The notes under the pieces: model-generated | Seen by the model: the letters and a program-made list of their open reading frames with translations, nothing else | Told to the model about the DNA's origin: nothing | The model's database searches: none | Shown: positions 56,795 through 64,000 of the stretch, one piece after another | Numbering within the stretch: the first letter of the stretch is position 1 | Layout of the letters: each line of letters starts with the position of its first letter | Source: Paenibacillus oryzisoli | GTDB lineage: Bacteria; Bacillota; Bacilli; Paenibacillales; NBRC-103111 | NCBI RefSeq assembly: GCF_001653565.1 | Contig: NZ_LYPB01000044.1 | Location: 1-64,000 of the forward strand | Length of the DNA: 64,000 nt | Direction: 5' to 3' | Made by a program: the position numbers and the translations under genes

Positions 56795-58384
56795 TTACGA
56801 ATCGGAACGTTCCTTTGTACGTTGCATGTAGACATACGGCGTTTCCCCAGTAACTTCTTTGAACACCCGGATAAAATAGCTATAGCTGCTGAATCCCAGT
56901 TTGGCATGGAGCTCCTTGAGCGGTGTATCTCCTTCAAGCAGCAGCAACTTGCCCCTCTCGATACGCTGCCCTGTCAGCAGTTCCGTAAACGTACGGCCAC
57001 TTTCTTCCTTTACAAGCCGGCTTAAGTACGAAGATGTAATTCCCAACAATTCTGCTGTCTCTTCCAAGGTAATTCCTTCCCGATATCGAGCTGCTATAAT
57101 CTGTAGTGCTTGCCTGACATGGCGAGAATGATCTGTAGAGAGATTCAGTCTTTGAAGTTCCTGAGCTAACCTTCTATAAATACCGCATACCGCAGTTTGC
57201 GCCTGCTCGTTCGTCAGCCCCGGACGCTGGAAGATTGAAAGCTCCTCCACCATCCAATCGGCTGATATGTCAGCTTTCCGGGCAATTTTGGCAGCAATCT
57301 GTACCAGTTCTGCTGACACTTTCTCCTGAAGTACTGTTTTCTCTTGCCCCTGCAGCTCAACTCCCATAATCCCCTTGATGATTTCGACTGCTTCTTGGGC
57401 GTCGGCTGCCTCCATGGCGGCGAGCAACCGCTTCTCGTGTCCAATGGTTACATAGGGTCCTTTCACTGAAAGTCCAGCACGGGCAGATTCCCGAGCCTGT
57501 CCTTCTACTTGTTTGACCAAATGTTGATACGCTTCTAGACTATGATCAAGTGAAGAAATAATCGGACTAATAAGAATCGTGGCCGCCAAATTCATGTACA
57601 ACTTCAGTGATGATTCTAAGCGTGCGCTCTTGGCGGCGATCCATTGAGCCACTGCGTTCTCGCTGCGCTCCTTGCCGCAGGAAAGCAGCACTGCCCAGCG
57701 CCCGCGATCCATGGCTACCGTGCAACCCCAAGGATAACCTCCTGCTGCCTGTTCGCAGAGATCTGTCACAGACCGCAGATAACGGATCAACTCTTGTTCT
57801 TTGAGACGTGCTGTAAGCACATCATAGTGGGCAAGTTGTACGAGCATAAGGACCCATCGCGGTTTATCTATGCTCCATTTATGATCTGAGAAATACTGCA
57901 CCAGTAGCCGCCTGTCGATTTCTACACCCATAAGATGGTCACGTAAGATAGATCGTGACAAAGCGATGTCCGCCTGCTCTTTGACTCTCAACTCTGCCTC
58001 TTGCTCCTGAAGTTGACTGCGTACCTTACCGACCACTGCACTTAACGTCTCAGAGGTAAGCCGATGCTTTAATAAATAATCTACCGCTCCATAGCTGAGG
58101 GATCCCCGAACATACTCAAAAGAGTCATAGCTGCTTAGCACGATAACCTTCAGACGAGGGTTTGCTGTAAGCAAATATCGAGTTAGCTCCAGTCCATTCA
58201 TTCCCGGCATGCTCATATCCACAATCACCACATCTGGTTGCTGCATCTTGACTAACTCCACCGCTTGCAAGCCGTCTCCCGCTTCTCCGCAAATCATAAA
58301 GCCTTCTTTTTCCCATTCCACAAGAGATCGAAGGTGATTGCGCACAAGCGGTTCATCATCAATGAATGCGATCTTCCATTCCAT
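56795..58384 (-). CDS. YesN-type response regulator with AraC output, L6
   Basis: 529 residues. Receiver with IDDEP and Asp in VVIVDMSMPGMNG; the usual Lys-Pro near residue 105 reads LLKHRL, so Pro is replaced. A long middle domain precedes the AraC double HTH (about 425-525: TLEETAELLGITSSYLSRLVKEESG, LKELHAKLGFSSYSYFIRVFKEVTG). ATG at 58384 has AGGTGG 8 nt upstream and lies inside the kinase 3' end. Likely activates the L6 importer and sulfatase operon. Confidence 0.91.
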   Translation of the reverse strand: MEWKIAFIDDEPLVRNHLRSLVEWEKEGFMICGEAGDGLQAVELVKMQQPDVVIVDMSMPGMNGLELTRYLLTANPRLKVIVLSSYDSFEYVRGSLSYGAVDYLLKHRLTSETLSAVVGKVRSQLQEQEAELRVKEQADIALSRSILRDHLMGVEIDRRLLVQYFSDHKWSIDKPRWVLMLVQLAHYDVLTARLKEQELIRYLRSVTDLCEQAAGGYPWGCTVAMDRGRWAVLLSCGKERSENAVAQWIAAKSARLESSLKLYMNLAATILISPIISSLDHSLEAYQHLVKQVEGQARESARAGLSVKGPYVTIGHEKRLLAAMEAADAQEAVEIIKGIMGVELQGQEKTVLQEKVSAELVQIAAKIARKADISADWMVEELSIFQRPGLTNEQAQTAVCGIYRRLAQELQRLNLSTDHSRHVRQALQIIAARYREGITLEETAELLGITSSYLSRLVKEESGRTFTELLTGQRIERGKLLLLEGDTPLKELHAKLGFSSYSYFIRVFKEVTGETPYVYMQRTKERSDS

Positions 58385-60125
58385 CGTTCCGTCCACCTTT
58401 CTCTTTCCGTTGCGGAAGCCGCAGCTCCACCGTGGTCAATATCCCTGGTACACTGACAATCGATAAACCGTATTCTTCACCAAAGGACAATCTGATGCGG
58501 TCTTTTACATTGCTAATGCCAATACCCGTTCCACCCTGTACATTTCCCTCAGATTCGTGCTGATGTATGGCTTCCATTTGTTCTTTCGAAATCCCCACAC
58601 CGTTATCTGTTACGTCAATGATGACATCATAATCTCCGCGACAATAGCTCTTAATCGTAATTCTTCCCTCTCGCTCTGGTGAGATGCCAAAACCATGCAG
58701 AAGCGCATTCTCCACGATAGGCTGAAGAACAAGCTTAGGGATTAAGCAATCCAGCGTGCTTTCCTCCGCATCAATACTTACGGTTACTCGATCCAGAAAG
58801 CGGTACTTCTGAATGCTCAAATACCGCTTCAACAGTTCCAACTCTTCACGAATTGGGATAAGGTCTCGCTTCTGATCTACTGCGAACCGCATAAGTTCGA
58901 CCAAGGCAGCTGAAATTTCGCCAATATTAGGGACTTGTTGAATTTTGGACAAATAATTAATCGTGTTCAGTGTATTATAGAGAAAATGAGGATTAATTTG
59001 GGATTGCAGCGCCCGGTATTCAGCTTCCCTCTTCTGTCTTCCCCTCTCCTCAGTCTCCTCCATTAACTCCTGCACATGTGTCATCATGGAGGAGAACATA
59101 TCGCTAAGCTGTCCGACCTCATCCTCTGTATGGATGTGCGGTCTAGCCTTCAGTTGACCTCCCCGAACACGTTTCATCGTATTATGCAACCGCTTAAGAT
59201 TCTTGGTGATCTGTTTAGAAAGTACGATCGATACGATATGCACAGCAAGCAACACTAGAACTGTAACAAGGATCATATCTCTTCGAATCTGATGAACCTC
59301 TCGCAGCAATTCACTTGTCGGAACTATACCAATCGTTGTCCAGCCTATAAGGTCGGATACAATCTGAACAGTTAGGTACTTATCTCCATCTACGGTTTCT
59401 AGTCTCCCGCCTGATTCTGTTCTTGGCTCTCTGTAGATTTCCTCAATCACTGAAGTAAGATCCGATATACCGCCCCAATTCGAACCGCTATGATAAATGA
59501 CCGTGCCTTGGTCATCAACAACTCCGATAAGATTTCCTCTCAATGGTTGAATTTCAAAGACATTTTTCATAAAATCAGTATTGAATTCGATCACGCAAAG
59601 CCCGATGCTTTTACCTCCTGCTAGCAATGGCCGGACAAGAAGAATAGAATTCTCCATTGAAGCATCTAAGCGCACATGCCTTCTATTTTCCTGCAAGTCC
59701 TCCTGCCCAAGCAGTCCTTGCAGCTTCGTCTGACTTATTCTCGCAAACCCGTTTTGGAATATCTTACCATTATAGCCAACGACAGAAATTCGTTGAATAT
59801 AGGTTTTATAAGTTGCCATAGAAGCGATGTAATCCTCAACCAATTTCTTCTCCTGAAACCATTCATACGATGGGGCGGCTACAGCACTAAGTAAACTTTG
59901 CGCCACCATATCCCGTGTAACGATTAACTTGGCGATTTGGTCCGCTTCCTCCAACGTGGAACGGAGCTTCTCATCCGCCCTTCGGATACTGTCGGAAATG
60001 AAAGTCGTTGCATTATCTTCAATGACATGGGAGGCATTTCGATAGGTGCTGTAAGAAATCGGGATAATAGCCATGCAAATCATGATGCTGAAGGCCAGGA
60101 ACATTTTCCCTTGAATTGTGCGCAT
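58359..60125 (-). CDS. YesM-type sensor histidine kinase, L6
   Basis: 588 residues. Membrane segment (about 8-26), Cache sensor with VIYHSGSNWGG, second membrane segment (about 285-303), HAMP, His_kinase box QINPHFLYNTLNTINYL (His near 386), N-box LQPIVENALLHGF and G-box TDNGVGISKEQ. Overlaps the response-regulator gene by 26 bp. A strong hairpin lies in its leader. Confidence 0.92.
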   Translation of the reverse strand: MRTIQGKMFLAFSIMICMAIIPISYSTYRNASHVIEDNATTFISDSIRRADEKLRSTLEEADQIAKLIVTRDMVAQSLLSAVAAPSYEWFQEKKLVEDYIASMATYKTYIQRISVVGYNGKIFQNGFARISQTKLQGLLGQEDLQENRRHVRLDASMENSILLVRPLLAGGKSIGLCVIEFNTDFMKNVFEIQPLRGNLIGVVDDQGTVIYHSGSNWGGISDLTSVIEEIYREPRTESGGRLETVDGDKYLTVQIVSDLIGWTTIGIVPTSELLREVHQIRRDMILVTVLVLLAVHIVSIVLSKQITKNLKRLHNTMKRVRGGQLKARPHIHTEDEVGQLSDMFSSMMTHVQELMEETEERGRQKREAEYRALQSQINPHFLYNTLNTINYLSKIQQVPNIGEISAALVELMRFAVDQKRDLIPIREELELLKRYLSIQKYRFLDRVTVSIDAEESTLDCLIPKLVLQPIVENALLHGFGISPEREGRITIKSYCRGDYDVIIDVTDNGVGISKEQMEAIHQHESEGNVQGGTGIGISNVKDRIRLSFGEEYGLSIVSVPGILTTVELRLPQRKEKGGRNDGMEDRIH

Positions 60126-60158
60126 TCATCCTTCCCCTCCACTTTCTTATTGGCATGA

Positions 60159-60198
60159 AAAGCCACCTAACCGATACATTATTCGGAAAGGTGGCTTT
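60159..60198 (-). other. terminator-like hairpin in kinase leader
   Basis: AAAGCCACCT/AGGTGGCTTT with inner CCGA/TCGG pairing, followed on the minus strand by TTC, 33 bp before the kinase ATG. No gene lies upstream on that strand, so it may be an attenuator or an mRNA-stabilising hairpin. Confidence 0.55.
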
Positions 60199-60304
60199 AT
60201 GTATGATTTTACAAACACTCCAACTACATATAACTCACATTCTATTGTCATATTATCGTGCACATTGACGAATGTAAACGTAAGTACTTTGCCCTTATCA
60301 ATCT

Positions 60305-60316
60305 GTAACGCGTTAC
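60305..60316. promoter_or_regulatory. perfect palindrome GTAACGCGTTAC, LacI-type operator-like
   Basis: 12-bp perfect palindrome with an AACG/CGTT centre, a hallmark of LacI-family operators, in the 311-bp divergent region between the L6 kinase and an AraC gene. The cognate regulator is unknown; the L3 LacI protein is a candidate. Confidence 0.5.
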
Positions 60317-60436
60317 GCCTAGTTCCAAATCGCAATTATGCTACAATAAAATAGTAGCATAATAGATTAGTAGACAACCGATTAAGAATTAGGCATTTTC
60401 GATTATCCTGACATAGATTATAGAGGAGGCTGGCGA

Positions 60437-61342
60437 GTGGCCATATTAAGTAGAATTAAATTTATCGAGGACCTCTTTATACGCATGGCCTGGGTAATCG
60501 AAAATATGGTGGACGTCGAAACGGAATTCGCTCGGACGAGTTACCCAAAAACGATTATATGGGTTGTAGTCGGGGGAAAAAGGACAATCGAGGTAAACGG
60601 CTCTCTTCATAACGTGCAGGCAGGGGAAATCGTCATCATTCCTCCTCAAACGCCTAGAGCCCTTATGCCAAGTGACCCGGCCTCTGGTCCGTTTCACTAC
60701 TATTCCATCGGATGCGATATCAAAATCGGTTCCTTAAGCTTTGCTGAACGGTACAACCTTCCTCTCATAACGCAGATTGCCGATATAACAGCATTTAGGG
60801 AGATTTCACAGCTGACTGCAAAGCTTCTGGCGCAATCCCTCAAAGTCATCGAAGGACTACACGCATTGAATCAGCCACATCTGATTATCAGTAGTGTCAA
60901 TACCGACGAAACGCTCGCATTGCTTGCGGTTAATGCTTCTTTCAACGACTGGCTTGTTCGTTTACTGGACATGATACGATGCTATTTACCAGCCGAACCG
61001 CAGGAAATTGACCCCCGCATCAGCAAGCTTTGCATGTATATGCAGATGAACCTAGAGAGACGGCTTAAGCTGCCCGATTTGGCCCACTATTTATATGTAA
61101 GCGAAAGTCACCTGCGTCTTCTGTTTCGCAAGGCAATGGGCATCTCGCCTTCCGCCTATTTGCGACAGCTCCGCCTGCAGTACGCGAAGGACTTGCTCGT
61201 TAATACCTCTTACTCGCTAAAGGAAATAGCTGAGCTGTCTGGCTTCGAAACGCTGAACCACTTCAGTCGGGTGTTCAGTTCGTACGAATCCATTCCTGCC
61301 ATCCAATACCGGAAGCGTTATTATGGCAGCGTTCAGGTATAG
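60437..61342 (+). CDS. AraC-family regulator with cupin-like sensor
   Basis: 301 residues. N-terminal beta-barrel (LHNVQAGEIVIIPPQTPRAL, about 55-75) and C-terminal double HTH (about 200-297: KLPDLAHYLYVSESHLRLLFRKAMG, SLKEIAELSGFETLNHFSRVFSSY). GTG start with AGGAGG 7 nt upstream. Divergent from the L6 kinase; may add a second input to L6. Followed by a tandem palindrome array. Confidence 0.88.
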   Translation: MAILSRIKFIEDLFIRMAWVIENMVDVETEFARTSYPKTIIWVVVGGKRTIEVNGSLHNVQAGEIVIIPPQTPRALMPSDPASGPFHYYSIGCDIKIGSLSFAERYNLPLITQIADITAFREISQLTAKLLAQSLKVIEGLHALNQPHLIISSVNTDETLALLAVNASFNDWLVRLLDMIRCYLPAEPQEIDPRISKLCMYMQMNLERRLKLPDLAHYLYVSESHLRLLFRKAMGISPSAYLRQLRLQYAKDLLVNTSYSLKEIAELSGFETLNHFSRVFSSYESIPAIQYRKRYYGSVQV

Positions 61343-61431
61343 CTGAGCTCCATGCATCCTGCAACAAGCAACAATTCATATTTGCATCCACGTGAAAAAA
61401 GAGGTGATCCTGCGGCGGCCACCTGGGCACT

Positions 61432-61732
61432 TTAAGGCCCGTTTCGGGCCTTAACTCTCTGCACGGCGGCGACGACTGCACGTTAACGCCCAAAATGGGC
61501 GTTAACTCAGCCCTTTCGCCCTGCGCGGCGGCCACCTGGGCACTTTAAGGCCCATTTCGGGCCTTAACTCTCTGCACGGCGGCGACGACTGCACGTTAAC
61601 GCCCAAAATTGGCGTTAACTCAGCCCTTTCGCGCAGCGCGGCGGCCACCTGGGCACTTTAAGGCCCATTATGGGCCTTAACTCTCTTCGCGGCGGCGACG
61701 ACTGCACGTTAACGCCCAAAATGGGCGTTAAC
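61432..61732. repeat. tandem six-palindrome array, family C
   Basis: Three tandem 113-bp units, each with two palindromes: TTAAGGCCC/GGGCCTTAA (loops GTTTC, ATTTC, ATTAT) and GTTAACGCCC/GGGCGTTAAC (loop AAAAT; in unit 2 the innermost pair is lost). Centres at 61443, 61494, 61556, 61607, 61669 and 61720 give spacings of 51, 62, 51, 62, 51. Spacers between palindromes are well conserved and GC-rich. Confidence 0.92.
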
Positions 61733-61981
61733 TCAGCCCTTTCCCGCTACTCTACTCCCACGCCTACTGCATAGCCATACCATTCCGCGGGAAATTTCAC
61801 GCATCCTTTTTTTCTAAATGTGCAATCCCCGTATTACTCTATCAACTATTCGAGGCTATATATAACCTCTAAATACCTCCATTTATCTCCGTTTATCTAC
61901 TATTTCCTCGGTTGTCAACCTGGGAGGTGTCTGCTACTCTTTGGATAACAAGACCTATAAACGGGAAAAGGGGCAACCCCC
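61733..61981. other. leader region of flippase-like gene
   Basis: AT-rich stretch with an imperfect palindrome GAGG-c-TATATATA-a-CCTC (61852-61869) and a possible promoter (TTGTCA near 61914 with no good -10). Nothing else is recognised. Confidence 0.3.
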
Positions 61982-63454
61982 ATGCTGAATCGGAATTTCA
62001 TGTTAACGGATACACAGCGATTTTTGCTTCGAAATGTGTCCATCATCGTGCTCGGCCTCTTCATTAACCAAATGCTCCAAACCGTCGGAAGCATCGTTCT
62101 AGCTCGTGTCCTGGACGATCCTACCAAATTCGGACAAGTGAATCTCTTGCTGCAAATTTTCGGTATGGCCTCCTTGTTTCTCAATGTTGGATTCAACTCT
62201 TCCTTAATCTATACCTTTTCTAGGAAGCCAGAACAGGCAGTACAGACCAATTTTCGCGTTGCTTTCTTCGGGAGCTCTCTCTTCGGGATAATCTTCGGAA
62301 TTATACTTGCGCTGCTCGCACCCGTCCTAGCGAATTATTATCATCTTCCTGAGCTAAAAGGAGCCATGATCCTGAGCGCAATCATGTTCGTTTTCAACTC
62401 CATCATCAATATTGGCGTCGCTTCTTTCTCAGGAAACCGCGAATTCGGTGTTCAGGCTTTCTTCATGGTTATCACCACTACACTTGCCACTTCGGGAACG
62501 GTTGTCGGCGTTTTATTACCCGTTGGCTCGCTGAATCTCCTCGAAAATATCTCGCTATGGATGAGCGTGGGAGCGATTCTAACGGCTCTTTTTATTGGCT
62601 GGAAAGTTGAACGTGTGCATAGTCCGAAATGGTTCGGTGGCATCCCCTTGCAAGAGGTCAAGACCATGATGGCATATGGCCTACCTTCCTGGGCTGGCAA
62701 TATCGCAAAAGCATTCCAACAGCCCTTTCTAGTCATGATGGTCGGTTCCAGTTCAGTCATCGCAGTCGGCTATTTATCGAATGGATTCCGTATAACAGGT
62801 TTCATCGGCATCATTACATGGGCGTTCATGATCGTAACTTTCCCATTCGTGGCCGAGAGCGCACAGGATCTGAAAGAAAGCAAGCACCGTGGGACGAGCT
62901 GTGTCCGGTATAATAACATTTTTTTATATCCGCTGACAGCGCTCATCTGTTTATATCCCAATCAAATCAACGGTTTTCTATTCGGGGAAAGCCTCACATC
63001 AGGTGATTCCGCAGCTTATATTCGCTTGATGGCTTTAGGCGTCTTATTCTCTTCCGTAGGCCGACTTGGCGGCAGTATTCTAGCTGGAATTGGCAAAACA
63101 AAATCTAACTTTTGGGTGATGATCGTAGCTGGTATCTTCGTCATTGCGATTGTCCCCTTCATTGCGGCTGAAAATCCCGTCCTAGCTGTAGGTATTTACA
63201 CGGGGGGATGGGCAGTCTCCGCGATTGCCATGATTGGATTTTTCTACTTCGAAAAATTCCCGCTGGATTGGTGGAAGGCTTACGGACAGCCTCTCCTACC
63301 TACTCTAGGGATGATGGCGATTATGGAAGCCGGCTCGTTGGCAAAGGGATGGTATCCTATTTTCATCATAGCTGGTCTCGTAGGTCTGCTCGTGCTAACG
63401 ATATTGATTGAGAAACGTCCTAATCACGAAGTACATACGCAAGAGGCCCTCTAA
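61982..63454 (+). CDS. oligosaccharide flippase-like membrane protein (Wzx/MATE-like fold)
   Basis: 490 residues with about 12-14 membrane segments, polysaccharide biosynthesis/flippase superfamily. NVSIIVLGLFINQMLQTVGSIVLARVLDDPTKFGQVN at the N-terminus is the hallmark (compare LAR-L-P-EFG in Wzx proteins). Probably moves a lipid-linked or other glycan across the membrane; it is not next to glycosyltransferases here, so the substrate is open. AAGGGG lies about 8 nt before the ATG. Confidence 0.82.
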   Translation: MLNRNFMLTDTQRFLLRNVSIIVLGLFINQMLQTVGSIVLARVLDDPTKFGQVNLLLQIFGMASLFLNVGFNSSLIYTFSRKPEQAVQTNFRVAFFGSSLFGIIFGIILALLAPVLANYYHLPELKGAMILSAIMFVFNSIINIGVASFSGNREFGVQAFFMVITTTLATSGTVVGVLLPVGSLNLLENISLWMSVGAILTALFIGWKVERVHSPKWFGGIPLQEVKTMMAYGLPSWAGNIAKAFQQPFLVMMVGSSSVIAVGYLSNGFRITGFIGIITWAFMIVTFPFVAESAQDLKESKHRGTSCVRYNNIFLYPLTALICLYPNQINGFLFGESLTSGDSAAYIRLMALGVLFSSVGRLGGSILAGIGKTKSNFWVMIVAGIFVIAIVPFIAAENPVLAVGIYTGGWAVSAIAMIGFFYFEKFPLDWWKAYGQPLLPTLGMMAIMEAGSLAKGWYPIFIIAGLVGLLVLTILIEKRPNHEVHTQEAL

Positions 63455-63475
63455 ATCCGAGAGCTTCCCAAATAC

Positions 63476-63520
63476 AAAAAAGCACTTCATAGGCAGTCAT
63501 ACTGCCTTAGAGTGCTTTTT
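63476..63520. terminator. bidirectional terminator
   Basis: AAAAAGCACT/AGTGCTTTTT outer stem with inner GGCAG/CTGCC, between the convergent flippase-like and SsuB-like genes. A- and T-runs on both sides fit two-way use. Confidence 0.88.
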
Positions 63521-63531
63521 ACATACAAACG

Positions 63532-64000
63532 TTAGATCGAATACGCGTATTTATTATTTGTCGCAATCTCCTCTAGCGCAGGATTCTGCTCCTTCACCAA
63601 GATACGATCCAGAATCAACTGTTCAAAATAAGCGAACCCGCTGTCCCGCACGCGTGGGCGTGGGAGCGTGATTCTCACATCGAGGGCAATCTGGCCCTCT
63701 TCGATTAAAATAACGCGATCCGCCAGTTGAACGGCTTCGGAAACATCATGCGTAACGAGCAGCGCCGTAAACTTCTGTTGATACCACAGCCGCTCTATGA
63801 GCTGCTGCATCTCTATGCGAGTCAGCGCATCAAGCGCGCCGAGCGGTTCATCCAACAGCAGCAGGCGAGGCTGCCCTGCCAAAGCACGTGCCAGCGCAAC
63901 GCGTTGGCGCTGCCCCCCGGACAGTACCCCCGGCCATTCGTTTGTTCTGTCCGCCAAGCCTACTTGCGCAAGTACTTCCTCGGCTCTCCCGCGCGAGCCG
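63532..64000 (-). CDS. ABC transporter ATP-binding protein (SsuB/NrtD-like), 5' end cut by window
   Basis: Only the C-terminal 155 or so residues are present; the frame stays open to the right edge. ABC signature [15 protein letters not shown], Walker [14 protein letters not shown]-loop VTHDVSEAV. The C-terminal [21 protein letters not shown] matches aliphatic sulfonate/nitrate-type ATPases. This is not the ATPase for the sugar permeases, which use MsmX/UgpC-type subunits. Confidence 0.85.
   Translation of the reverse strand, partial: GSRGRAEEVLAQVGLADRTNEWPGVLSGGQRQRVALARALAGQPRLLLLDEPLGALDALTRIEMQQLIERLWYQQKFTALLVTHDVSEAVQLADRVILIEEGQIALDVRITLPRPRVRDSGFAYFEQLILDRILVKEQNPALEEIATNNKYAYSI

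Noticed and set aside
61432..61732. CRISPR array
   Set aside because: Repeats are palindromic in pairs and the spacers are nearly identical between units; no cas gene is present.

Overview
The window looks like chromosome of a Paenibacillus-type Firmicute. Evidence: strong AGGAGG ribosome sites, ATPase-less LplB/LplC-type sugar permeases with long LplA/YtcQ-type binding lipoproteins, YesM/YesN-type two-component systems, many AraC regulators, and a CcpA cre box. No mobile element, tRNA, prophage or CRISPR array was seen. The left edge holds a minus-strand rRNA promoter pair and leader, with the 16S gene beyond the edge.

Almost all of it is a chain of glycan-utilisation loci. Edge/L0 (0.1-2.8 kb): rRNA promoters, EamA transporter, divergent MocR regulator with a palindromic operator. 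L1 (2.8-13.6 kb, minus): membrane AraC regulator, two permeases, binding lipoprotein, heparinase II/III-like lyase, small SurA/PrsA-like lipoprotein, secreted beta-helix protein. L2 (13.9-28.8 kb): response regulator, histidine kinase, AraC regulator, FAD oxidoreductase, permeases, binding protein, GH28-like secreted beta-helix enzyme, AraC regulator, plus a plus-strand FAD oxidoreductase. L3 (28.8-32.1 kb): LacI regulator divergent from an FAD oxidoreductase and SGNH hydrolase. L4 (32.5-42.6 kb, minus): 1443-residue secreted PL6 lyase, SGNH esterase, SDR, heparinase II/III-like lyase, then a TolB-like propeller and an orphan nuclease-like gene. L5 (43.4-49.8 kb, minus): permeases, binding protein, response regulator, kinase. 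L6 (51.4-61.3 kb): kinase, response regulator, binding protein, permeases, a possible 37-residue ORF, sulfatase, and a divergent AraC regulator. The right end has an aldo/keto reductase (50.4 kb), a flippase-like protein (62 kb) and a truncated SsuB-like ATPase.

A coherent picture: secreted lyases cut uronic-acid-rich, partly sulfated or acylated glycans; oligosaccharides enter through four importers that need an ATPase encoded elsewhere; intracellular lyases, esterases, a sulfatase and oxidoreductases process them; a dedicated AraC-type regulator controls each locus. Five promoters carry a pair of direct repeats 20-21 bp apart, about 30-35 bp upstream of the -10, which look like the binding sites of those regulators.

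The most unusual signal is noncoding. Four intergenic regions (32.3, 42.7-43.2, 50.0 and 61.4 kb) hold arrays of short palindromes. Their arm sequences differ between arrays, but the palindrome centres are always spaced about 51, 62, 51 bp. One pair of copies shows a compensatory loop change, and two of the families share spacer words. They appear to be one fast-diverging family of structured intergenic elements that I do not recognise.
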